Below, piece after piece: positions 1 through 5,895 of a stretch of 6,916 nt of DNA. Origin of the DNA: Syntrophomonadaceae bacterium (GTDB lineage: Bacteria > Bacillota > Dethiobacteria > DTU022); assembly GCA_003564055.1 (NCBI GenBank), contig PWSG01000302.1, forward strand, positions 1 through 6,916, written 5' to 3'. Every line of letters begins with the position of its first letter. Within the stretch, counting starts at the first letter, position 1. The notes beneath the pieces were generated by a model, which had not been told where the DNA came from, ran no database searches, and saw nothing but the letters and a program-made list of their open reading frames with translations. The translations under genes were made by a program, and so were the position numbers.

Positions 1-409
1 CAATATCCAGGGCATCGAGATCAATTAATTGGGCAAAAAAAGCGCTTTCTTCAATAACATCTAAAAGCTGCCTTGCCTCAGCTATTTTACCGGGGATATT
101 TTCTACCAGCCTGGTGAATTCTTGCTGCAGAATTGGTCCGATTATAAGAAATAGTAAAACAAGCAGGCCGATAAAGACCAAGTAAATTATGGCAATGGAT
201 GCGGGGCGCGGCACCTTTTTTAAATGAAGCCAATCGACAAAAGGAAAAGTTATATAGAAAAGCGCTCCTGCAATTAAAAATGATACAAAAAGAGCTTCAA
301 AGGCAATGATAAAGGGTCGAAATACAAAAGTAATCTGGCTCCCGACATAGATAATTAAAAATAATAGCAGTATGCCAACTCCGGTTTTAAAAAGTTTTGA
401 CTCCCACAT
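1..409 (-). CDS. AI-2E/PerM family membrane permease, N-terminal part (cut by window edge)
   Basis: Reading leftward from the ATG at 409-407 gives 136 codons with no stop before the window edge, so only the N-terminal third or so of a roughly 340-370 residue family protein is seen. Hydrophobic segments lie at about residues 9-30, 34-56 and 70-92. They are followed by an amphipathic helical stretch (about 94-125, rich in Glu, Gln and Leu), which is the usual N-terminal layout of the AI-2E transporter (UPF0118/PerM) family. Characteristic local strings are FPFVDWLHLKKVPRPASIAI and GPILQQEFTRLVENIPGKIA. Family members are multi-pass inner-membrane proteins linked to autoinducer-2 export, Na+/H+ antiport or unknown transport, so the substrate cannot be given. 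AGGGAGG (420-414) precedes the ATG by 4 bases, and a promoter lies just upstream. It is divergent from the mntP-like gene. The family call is firm; the function is open. Confidence 0.87.
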   Translation of the reverse strand, partial: MWESKLFKTGVGILLLFLIIYVGSQITFVFRPFIIAFEALFVSFLIAGALFYITFPFVDWLHLKKVPRPASIAIIYLVFIGLLVLLFLIIGPILQQEFTRLVENIPGKIAEARQLLDVIEESAFFAQLIDLDALDI

Positions 410-435
410 GGTGCCTCCCTTTACTTTTTCTTTAT

Positions 436-464
436 ATTATACACATGTGGACCTAAACATTAAA
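436..464 (-). promoter_or_regulatory. Candidate sigma-A promoter for the leftward permease gene
   Basis: On the minus strand a perfect TATAAT (441-436) lies 17 bases from TTTAAT (464-459), which matches three of six bases of the -35 consensus. The predicted start of transcription, near 429, would give a short leader of about 20 bases that holds the AGGGAGG ribosome binding site. Spacing and position fit; the weak -35 lowers confidence. Confidence 0.55.
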
Positions 465-530
465 CCAAAAGACGACATTTTCTTTTCACGGGGTTGGGCC
501 ATGAAATATTGCTTTTTTACATTCCCTCTA

Positions 531-559
531 TTAACTGGAGCAATAATTTGCAGTATAAT
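531..559 (+). promoter_or_regulatory. Candidate sigma-A promoter for the mntP-like gene
   Basis: TTAACT (531-536, four of six matches to TTGACA) and a perfect TATAAT (554-559) are separated by exactly 17 bases. Transcription would begin near 566 and leave a leader of about 80 bases before the ATG at 648. The -10 box lies between the arms of an inverted repeat, TTTGCA (547-552) and TGCAAA (571-576), which could be an operator. This is the best-formed promoter in the window. Confidence 0.65.
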
Positions 560-592
560 TCTTAATGAATTGCAAACTTTGCTGTTAACAAA

Positions 593-616
593 CTGAAGCT
601 GATTTTATTGCTTCAG
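593..616 (+). promoter_or_regulatory. Hairpin in the mntP leader
   Basis: CTGAAGC (593-599) and GCTTCAG (610-616) form a perfect 7-bp stem with a 10-base AT-rich loop. It sits inside the predicted leader, 15 bases before the AAGGAAGG ribosome binding site. There is no T-run after it, so it is not an ordinary terminator. It could affect translation or mRNA stability, or be incidental. I see none of the conserved elements of the yybP-ykoY manganese riboswitch, and the leader is short for one. Confidence 0.35.
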
Positions 617-647
617 GGAAGAAATAGGGCTAAGGAAGGCCAGGACT

Positions 648-1199
648 ATGCTGCTTGAATTACTGATACTGGGAGCTGTGATCGGTTCCAATAATTTTTC
701 CGTGGCCCTGGCTTTGGGTGCGTTGGGAAAAGCTGCCCTGCGTTACAGGGTGCTCCTGGTTTTTGGCGTCTTCGAATTTGTCGTACCCCTGTTTGGCATC
801 TGGCTGGGTGCAGCTACAGCAGAAGTAATCGGCAACCAGGCCAATATTACCGGTGCAATTTTACTAACAGCTATTGGGTTGTGGGTAATACTTGAAGGTT
901 TGCGGCATAAGAGTGACGATCAATTTTTAGAAGAGCGGGTTACCCGCTGGAGCAGCTTGATTTTGCTGGGTGCAGGTTTAAGCCTGGACAACCTTCTGGT
1001 AGGTTTCAGTTTGGGACTTGGAGATGCCAATCCCCTGGCAGTAGCTACTGCCATAGCTATATTTGCCATTTTGTTTACCTGGTTAGGGTTTCAGCTTGGC
1101 TGTGAGGCTCGGCGGCGCTGGGAACGAACTGTAAAAATTGCGGCCGGGGTAATGCTGCTTTTACTGGGTTTGGTTAGCTGTATAAACTGTTTTTATTGA
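648..1199 (+). CDS. mntP: MntP-type (DUF204) putative manganese efflux pump
   Basis: This is a 183-residue, very hydrophobic protein with about six membrane segments (roughly 4-27, 34-58, 66-86, 104-124, 129-151 and 161-181) and one charged loop (86-101). Length and topology match MntP, an inner-membrane Mn2+ exporter built from two DUF204 repeats. The repeat-2 signature GLSLDNLLVGFSLGL keeps its Asp (D114), and E43 (VFEFVVPLFG) and E83 (VILEGL) match conserved acidic sites. In repeat 1 the Asp of the usual SMDAFA motif is replaced by Asn (N15 in GSNNFSVALALG). The C-terminus ends in a CxxC (C178, C181). The ATG at 648 has AAGGAAGG (632-639) 8 bases upstream. It is monocistronic by appearance, with its own promoter and a hairpin at its stop. 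The family is firm; Mn2+ as substrate is inferred from family knowledge, and the Asn change makes it less certain. Confidence 0.8.
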   Translation: MLLELLILGAVIGSNNFSVALALGALGKAALRYRVLLVFGVFEFVVPLFGIWLGAATAEVIGNQANITGAILLTAIGLWVILEGLRHKSDDQFLEERVTRWSSLILLGAGLSLDNLLVGFSLGLGDANPLAVATAIAIFAILFTWLGFQLGCEARRRWERTVKIAAGVMLLLLGLVSCINCFY

Positions 1200-1212
1200 T
1201 AAATACAGTTTA
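1183..1212 (+). terminator. AT-rich hairpin over the mntP stop, possible weak terminator
   Basis: TAAACTGT (1183-1190) pairs with ACAGTTTA (1205-1212). After one mismatch the stem continues with TTTA / TAAA around a 4-base loop that contains the TGA stop. A T-run of five follows about 10 bases later (1222-1226), not directly after the stem. The stem is low in G+C, so termination would be weak. It also reads as a hairpin on the other strand. Confidence 0.35.
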
Positions 1213-1499
1213 CTTATATCATTTTTGCTGAGCAGCTAAAGATTTTGAATGGCTTACTTTAGATTATGCTTTTTAGTTTTTCTGCTGTATTCATGGTGCT
1301 TGGATCAACCTGGATAATCAACTTAACAGTGCATACTATTGTATTATTTTCTTCGTAGTACAGTTGCATCACTTAATGTGCAAATATACCAATATAAATA
1401 ATTAAAAAGAAACCCTTGCTGTTAGGGCGGTCTTCCTTACGGGGGCAATTATGGATATAATGACTAACTAAGAAGACCGTGATGGAAGGAAGTGAACAG
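1213..1499. other. AT-rich spacer before hutU; no supported gene
   Basis: No reading frame here has both a start and a ribosome binding site. Visible structure: a near-direct repeat TGGATCAAC (1301-1309) / TGGATAATCAAC (1311-1322), spaced by one helical turn; a weak promoter-like pair TTAACA (1323-1328) and TATTTT (1345-1350) with a 16-base spacer; an inverted repeat TTGCA (1364-1368) / TGCAA (1379-1383); a small CCCT / AGGG hairpin (1413-1427); and the larger inverted repeat at 1428-1479. The clustering towards hutU suggests a regulatory leader rather than a lost gene. Confidence 0.6.
1428..1479 (+). promoter_or_regulatory. Inverted repeat bracketing a -10 box before hutU; candidate hut control site
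   Basis: CGGTCTTC (1428-1435) and GAAGACCG (1472-1479) are perfect 8-bp complements 36 bases apart. Pairing continues inward imperfectly (CCTTA against TAA). A perfect TATAAT lies between them at 1456-1461, with no good -35 at the usual distance (TTCCTT at 1433-1438 matches only two bases). The right arm ends about 20 bases before the chosen hutU start. Two readings are possible: a DNA operator whose regulator helps a -35-poor promoter, or an RNA hairpin in a longer transcript starting upstream. No T-run follows, so it is not a simple terminator. Confidence 0.45.
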
Positions 1500-3527
1500 A
1501 TGCTTAAGAACAGTGAAATAGGAGCCGCAATGAAGATCAGGCTGGATCCCTGTTTTTTCGAGATGCCTGAGTTTGCTCCGGGGGTAAGAAGGGCTCCTTC
1601 AAGGGGTTTTAACCTCAGCCGGCAGCAAACAGAGACGGCTTTAAAAAATGCGCTGCGCTATGTTCCTGAGGAACATCATCAAAGGTTAGCTCCTGAATTC
1701 CTTGAAGAATTGACGACGAGGGGTCGCATTTACGGTTATCGTTTTAGACCGCCCGGTAATATAAAAGCTAAGCCGGTTAATCAGTACAAGGGTAACTGTA
1801 TCGAAGGCAAAGCTTTCCAGGTAATGATTGATAATAATCTTGACTTTGATGTAGCCCTTTATCCTTATGAACTGGTTACTTACGGGGAAACAGGACGGGT
1901 CTGCCAGAATTGGATGCAGTACCGCTTAATAAAAAAATATTTGGAAGTGATGACAGAGCACCAGACCCTGGTGTTGGAATCCGGTCATCCGCTGGGCCTT
2001 TTCCGTTCCAGACCCGAAGCGCCGCGAGTGATAATTACCAATTCCCTGATGGTTGGGATGTATGACAATCCTGAAGACTGGAATGTGGCCGAGCAGATGG
2101 GGGTGGCCAATTACGGGCAGATGACTGCAGGCGGTTGGATGTATATCGGGCCGCAGGGTATTGTACACGGGACTTTTAATACCATTTTAAATGCCGGCCG
2201 TCAAAAACTGGGCATTAAAGATGATGAAGATTTAAAAGGGGTGCTTTTTGTTACTTCCGGCCTGGGCGGAATGAGCGGGGCTCAGCCAAAAGCGGTCGAA
2301 ATTGCCGGTGGTGTTGGCATTATCGCAGAAGTTGACCATTCGAGAATTAAAACACGTCACGAACAGGGTTGGGTCAGTGTGGTAACAGATGACCTGGATG
2401 AAGCTTTCCGTAAAGCTTTTGAGGCAAAAGAGGCCGGGAATTCTCTTTCCATAGCATATCATGGCAATATTGTCGATCTGTTGGCTTATGCTGTGAAACA
2501 TGATTATAAGATAGATTTGCTTTCAGATCAAACATCCTGCCATGCCGCCTATGACGGAGGATACTGCCCCCAGGGTTTAACCTTTGAGCAGCGCACGGAA
2601 CTGCTTCAGAAAGACCGGCAGGAATTCAAAAAAAAGGTTGACCAATCCCTGCGCAGGCACTTTGAGTTAATCAGGATCCTGACTGAAAGGGGCACCTACT
2701 TTTTTGACTACGGCAATTCTTTTCTTAAAGCAGTATTTGATGCCGGGGTTAAAGAAGTGGCCAAAAACGGTTTTGACGCAAAAGACGGCTTCATATTTCC
2801 ATCCTATGTAGAGGATATAATGGGTCCCGAACTTTTTGATTACGGCTACGGTCCTTTCCGCTGGGTCTGCCTCAGCGGTAATCCCGAAGACTTAAAGAAA
2901 ACCGATCGGGCAGCGATGGATTGTATCGATCCGAACCGCCGGGGGCAGGACCGAGATAATTATATCTGGATCAGGGATGCTGAAAATAACAACCTTGTTG
3001 TCGGCACCCAGGCTCGCATTCTCTACCAGGACCAGGCCGGGCGCACTAAAATCGCTCTTAAGTTTAACGAGATGGTTCGTAATGGCGAGACAGGGCCTAT
3101 TATGCTGGGGCGGGATCATCATGATGTCAGCGGCACTGACTCGCCGTTTAGGGAAACTGCCAATATTAAAGACGGCAGCAATGTAATGGCCGAGATGGCC
3201 GTGCAGTGTTTTGCCGGAAATGCAGCCCGCGGGATGAGCCTGGTAGCCCTGCATAATGGCGGCGGAGTGGGTATTGGCAAAGCTATCAACGGAGGCTTTG
3301 GGATGGTCTTAGACGGAAGTGAAAGGGTCGAGCGCATATTAAATACAGCCATGCCCTGGGATGTAATGAGCGGGGTGGCCCGCCGTGCCTGGGCCCGCAA
3401 CGAAAACTCGATTACCACCGGTATTGAGTATAACAGGGACAATTCTGATACGGATCATTTAACCCTGCCTTACCTTGCTGATGATGAGCTGGTAAACGAG
3501 TCGGTTGCAAAAGTATTTAATGAATAG
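1500..3527 (+). CDS. hutU: Urocanate hydratase (urocanase), long form
   Basis: Cytosolic NAD+-dependent enzyme, EC 4.2.1.49, converting urocanate to 4-imidazolone-5-propionate in histidine breakdown. Using the ATG at 1500 (675 residues), urocanase signatures appear in order: QYKGN (95-99), LVLESGHPLGLF (157-168), GQMTAGGWMYIGPQGIVHGT (206-225), the NAD-binding GLGGMSGAQPKA (254-265), DQTSCHA (343-349), GYGPFRWVCLSG (449-460), GRDHHD (537-542) and ALHNGGGVGIGKA (583-595). Most bacterial HutU proteins have about 555 residues; this one is near 675, like the animal-type long form. The position of the Pseudomonas putida catalytic Cys410 (FC before the GxGPFRWV motif) is Asp447. Three in-frame starts compete: GTG/ATG at 1479/1482, ATG 1500 and ATG 1530. 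I chose 1500 because GGAAGGA (1484-1490) lies 9 bases upstream; 1530 also has a GGAG. It leads the hut run and is followed by a 195-base spacer before hutI. Confidence 0.95.
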   Translation: MLKNSEIGAAMKIRLDPCFFEMPEFAPGVRRAPSRGFNLSRQQTETALKNALRYVPEEHHQRLAPEFLEELTTRGRIYGYRFRPPGNIKAKPVNQYKGNCIEGKAFQVMIDNNLDFDVALYPYELVTYGETGRVCQNWMQYRLIKKYLEVMTEHQTLVLESGHPLGLFRSRPEAPRVIITNSLMVGMYDNPEDWNVAEQMGVANYGQMTAGGWMYIGPQGIVHGTFNTILNAGRQKLGIKDDEDLKGVLFVTSGLGGMSGAQPKAVEIAGGVGIIAEVDHSRIKTRHEQGWVSVVTDDLDEAFRKAFEAKEAGNSLSIAYHGNIVDLLAYAVKHDYKIDLLSDQTSCHAAYDGGYCPQGLTFEQRTELLQKDRQEFKKKVDQSLRRHFELIRILTERGTYFFDYGNSFLKAVFDAGVKEVAKNGFDAKDGFIFPSYVEDIMGPELFDYGYGPFRWVCLSGNPEDLKKTDRAAMDCIDPNRRGQDRDNYIWIRDAENNNLVVGTQARILYQDQAGRTKIALKFNEMVRNGETGPIMLGRDHHDVSGTDSPFRETANIKDGSNVMAEMAVQCFAGNAARGMSLVALHNGGGVGIGKAINGGFGMVLDGSERVERILNTAMPWDVMSGVARRAWARNENSITTGIEYNRDNSDTDHLTLPYLADDELVNESVAKVFNE

Positions 3528-3722
3528 AACTCTAAGCAGCGCTGCAGCAGAAAGTTTGTATTTAAGCTGCGCTTAAGGGGTTGTTAGGTTGTCACCGAAG
3601 TAAAGGTCTGAAGTTGAATCAAAGTCACTTAAGATTACAGCGATCAATGAACAAAGTTATTTTTAAAGCGAATACATTTATGCTGGTTTAGTTATAGAAA
3701 GAAGATTTGAGAGGTGGTATCA
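3528..3722. other. Spacer between hutU and hutI with a GC-rich inverted repeat
   Basis: The spacer is 195 bases and has no supported gene; a 14-codon frame from the ATG at 3647 lacks a ribosome binding site. TAAGC (3533-3537) pairs with GCTTA (3571-3575), and GCAGC (3544-3548) with GCTGC (3566-3570), leaving a 6-base bulge. An alternative, shorter stem is TTAAGC / GCTTAA (3562-3576). No T-run follows either form, so a terminator is unlikely and read-through from hutU to hutI is expected. I could not find a convincing promoter for hutI here. Confidence 0.5.
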
Positions 3723-4985
3723 ATGAAAGCGACTTTAATCGTAAAAAATGCGGCCCAGGTTGTAACCTCCAAAGATGCTTTGCACGCCCCGCTTACCGGC
3801 GAACGTCAGGGTGAAGTTACGGTTTACGAAAAAGGGGCAGTTGCCGTGGCAGATGATAAGATTGTAGCAGTGGGAACAACCGAAGAAGTTTTCGCGCAGG
3901 TAGAAACTGATTCCGAAACAGTAATTATTGATGCCAGGTGCAAAGTGGTTCTGCCCGGTCTGGTAGATCCCCATACACATGTGGTATTTGGCGGTTCGCG
4001 GGAGCATGAACTTGCTTTAAAATTAGAAGGAGTTCCTTACCTGGAAATACTGGCTCGCGGAGGCGGCATATTAAGCAGTGTGGAAGCAACCCGTGCTGCT
4101 TCAGAAGCAGATCTGGTTGATGCGGGTATTAAGTACTGCCGGCAGATGTTGGCCCAGGGAACGACCACTGCAGAGGCGAAAAGTGGTTATGGCTTATCGA
4201 CCGATGCTGAAATCAAGACCCTGCAGGCAGTCAGGCAGGTAGACGGTGCGCAGCCTCTGGACCTTGTTCCTACCTTCCTTGGCGCCCATGCCGTGCCAAA
4301 GGAATATAAAGGCGAACCTGATCGCTACCTTGACCTGGTTATCGAAGAGATGCTGCCTCTTGTCGTGGAGAAAAAACTGGCCCGCTACTGCGATGTTTTC
4401 TGTGAAGAAGGAGTTTTTTCCGTAGAACAGTCACGGAGAGTTTTATCTGCCGCAAGAGATAAAGGCCTTGGGCTTAAAATGCATGCCGATGAAATAGTTC
4501 CCCTGGGTGGCGCAGAACTGGCTGCCGAGTTGGGCGCGGTTTCAGCAGATCACCTGCTGGTCGTCTCAGATAAAGGTATTAAAAGAATGGCCGAAGAAGG
4601 AGTAATTGCCGTAATACTGCCAGGAACAACCTTTTATTTAAAGGAAGAACATTATGCTCCCGGCAGAAAAATGATCGAAGCAGGAGTTCCGGTAGCCCTG
4701 GCTACTGACTTTAACCCGGGCAGCTCGCCTAACAATAACCTGCAGTTAATTATAAATATTGCCTGCCTTTATCTGCGCATGACTCCTGCCGAAGTGATTA
4801 ATGCTATTACGATCAATGCTTCGCATGCTTTAGGTCGTGCTTCTGAAATTGGCAGCATTGAAGTCGGCAAAAATGCTGATATGGTAATTTTCGATGCGCC
4901 CAATTACGATTACCTTGCTTACCGTTATGGGACGAACCTGGTCAGCAGGGTTGTTAAAAACGGTCGGTTAGTAGTGGAGGTGTAA
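3723..4985 (+). CDS. hutI: Imidazolonepropionase
   Basis: Metal-dependent amidohydrolase, EC 3.5.2.7, opening the ring of 4-imidazolone-5-propionate to give N-formimino-L-glutamate; cytosolic. The 420 residues match the family length of about 405-420. Visible features: the N-terminal beta-sandwich start (LIVKNAAQVVTS), the metal-binding HTH in GLVDPHTHVVFGGSRE (H84, H86), ARGGGI (111-116), EAKSGYGL (151-158), GAHAVP (187-192), KMHADE (H254, E257), ADHL (H277) and the terminal metal or proton ligand Asp329 in ALATDFNPGSSP. These correspond to the His/His/His/Asp set of HutI and related amidohydrolases. The ATG at 3723 is chosen over an in-frame GTG at 3714 because GAGAGGTGG (3709-3717) is the ribosome binding site and overlaps that GTG. 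It is followed after 6 bases by ftcD, so the two are almost certainly cotranscribed and translationally close. Confidence 0.96.
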   Translation: MKATLIVKNAAQVVTSKDALHAPLTGERQGEVTVYEKGAVAVADDKIVAVGTTEEVFAQVETDSETVIIDARCKVVLPGLVDPHTHVVFGGSREHELALKLEGVPYLEILARGGGILSSVEATRAASEADLVDAGIKYCRQMLAQGTTTAEAKSGYGLSTDAEIKTLQAVRQVDGAQPLDLVPTFLGAHAVPKEYKGEPDRYLDLVIEEMLPLVVEKKLARYCDVFCEEGVFSVEQSRRVLSAARDKGLGLKMHADEIVPLGGAELAAELGAVSADHLLVVSDKGIKRMAEEGVIAVILPGTTFYLKEEHYAPGRKMIEAGVPVALATDFNPGSSPNNNLQLIINIACLYLRMTPAEVINAITINASHALGRASEIGSIEVGKNADMVIFDAPNYDYLAYRYGTNLVSRVVKNGRLVVEV

Positions 4986-4991
4986 TTATAA

Positions 4992-5888
4992 ATGACAAAA
5001 ATAGTCCAGTGTGTCCCAAACTTTAGCGAAGGCCGCAGAGTTGAAGTAATTGAAGAGATTGTGGAGGTCATTAAAAGTGTCAAAGGAATAGCCCTTCTAG
5101 ATTACTCTTATGATGAGAGTCATAACCGTTCGGTGGTTACCTTTATCGGCGAGCCGGAAGGCGTTATGGAAGCCGCTTTAAGAGGAGCAAAAAAAGCGGC
5201 CGAAAAAATTGATATGTCAGGGCATAGCGGCAGCCATCCGCGGATGGGTGCCACAGATGTAATCCCTTTTATTCCGGTAAAAGGGGTAACAATGGAAGAT
5301 TGCATTGAAATGGCCAGACAGCTGGGCCAAAGGCTGGCTGATGAACTCAATGTTCCAGTTTATCTTTATGAAGAAGCGGCTTCCAGGCCGGAGAGAAAAA
5401 ATCTCTCTGCTGTGCGCCGTGGTCAATATGAAGGTTTGTTAAGATCGATTACTGAGCCTGAACGCAAACCGGATTTTGGTCCGGTTGAAGTTCACCCTCA
5501 GGCCGGGGCAACTGCTGTAGGAGCCAGGCCGCCCTTAATTGCCTATAATATAAACCTTGATACAAACGATATAAACGTGGCCAAAAACATTGCCCGGGCA
5601 ATAAGAGGCAGCAGCGGGGGGTTCCCATCCGTAAAAGGGCTCGGGATTATGATCGAGGAAACCGGTAAAGCCCAGGTGACAATAAATGTTTGTGACTATA
5701 AAAAAGTGCCCCTGCACCGTATTTTTGAACTTGTAAAAAGAGAGGCGGCCCGTTATGGCGTAACGGTATCAGGCAGTGAAGTTATCGGTTTGACCCCGCT
5801 CGATGCTCTTGTAGATGCAGCTGAATTTTACCTTCAGTTAGAAGGCTTTGAGCTCAGCCAGGTTTTAGAAAACAGATTATTGGAGTGA
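4992..5888 (+). CDS. ftcD: Glutamate formimidoyltransferase (single-domain)
   Basis: EC 2.1.2.5: moves the formimino group from N-formimino-L-glutamate to tetrahydrofolate, giving L-glutamate and 5-formimino-THF, and so feeds one-carbon metabolism. The 298 residues cover only the formiminotransferase part of animal FTCD; the cyclodeaminase domain is absent and should be a separate protein (FchA). Motifs: VQCVPNFSEGRR (5-16), DYSYDESHNRSVVTFIG (37-53), HSGSHPRMGATDVIPFIPV (78-96), whose H82 matches the catalytic His82 of the pig enzyme, GARPPLIAYNINLD (177-190) and RGSSGGFPSVKGLG (205-218). The first half is the N-subdomain and the second half the C-subdomain. The ATG follows the hutI stop by 6 bases, and its ribosome binding site GGAGGTG (4976-4982) lies within the last hutI codons. 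Its place directly after hutI shows that this organism uses the folate route rather than, or besides, a HutG formimidoylglutamase. Confidence 0.95.
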   Translation: MTKIVQCVPNFSEGRRVEVIEEIVEVIKSVKGIALLDYSYDESHNRSVVTFIGEPEGVMEAALRGAKKAAEKIDMSGHSGSHPRMGATDVIPFIPVKGVTMEDCIEMARQLGQRLADELNVPVYLYEEAASRPERKNLSAVRRGQYEGLLRSITEPERKPDFGPVEVHPQAGATAVGARPPLIAYNINLDTNDINVAKNIARAIRGSSGGFPSVKGLGIMIEETGKAQVTINVCDYKKVPLHRIFELVKREAARYGVTVSGSEVIGLTPLDALVDAAEFYLQLEGFELSQVLENRLLE

Positions 5889-5895
5889 ACAATAG

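Noticed and set aside
372..596. A 74-codon rightward frame before mntP
   Set aside because: It overlaps the well-supported leftward permease start and both promoters, has no ribosome binding site, and its product resembles no family I know.
1260..1276. HutP-like NAG triplets: TAG (1260-1262) and TAG (1274-1276) at the spacing expected for the first and third of three triplets with 4-base linkers
   Set aside because: The middle triplet is TGC, no terminator hairpin follows as in the Bacillus hut leader, and no hutP gene is in view. Probably chance in AT-rich DNA.
1249..1317. Small rightward frame of 22 codons with a hydrophobic product, and a second of 21 codons from the ATG at 1293
   Set aside because: Neither has a ribosome binding site or coding-like composition beyond AT-rich hydrophobic codons.
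1301..1322. Near-direct repeat TGGATCAAC / TGGATAATCAAC
   Set aside because: Only two imperfect copies; spacing of one helical turn is suggestive but not enough to name an operator.
1413..1427. CCCT / AGGG hairpin followed on the minus strand by a T-rich run, resembling a leftward terminator
   Set aside because: The stem is only 4 bp and no leftward gene ends there.
2628..2635. Run of eight A in hutU as a possible slippage site
   Set aside because: It encodes FKKKV in an intact, conserved frame; nothing suggests a functional second product.
2892..3442. Long frames antisense to, or in another phase of, hutU (also at 1926-2168, 2232-2501 and 2977-3186)
   Set aside because: They are shadows of the hutU codon pattern with no ribosome binding sites and no family resemblance. 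The same holds for frames opposite hutI and ftcD.
3647..3691. Fourteen-codon frame in the hutU-hutI spacer
   Set aside because: No ribosome binding site and too short to support.
3714..3722. GTG at 3714 as the hutI start
   Set aside because: It lies within the ribosome binding site of the ATG at 3723; HutI proteins normally begin near that ATG.
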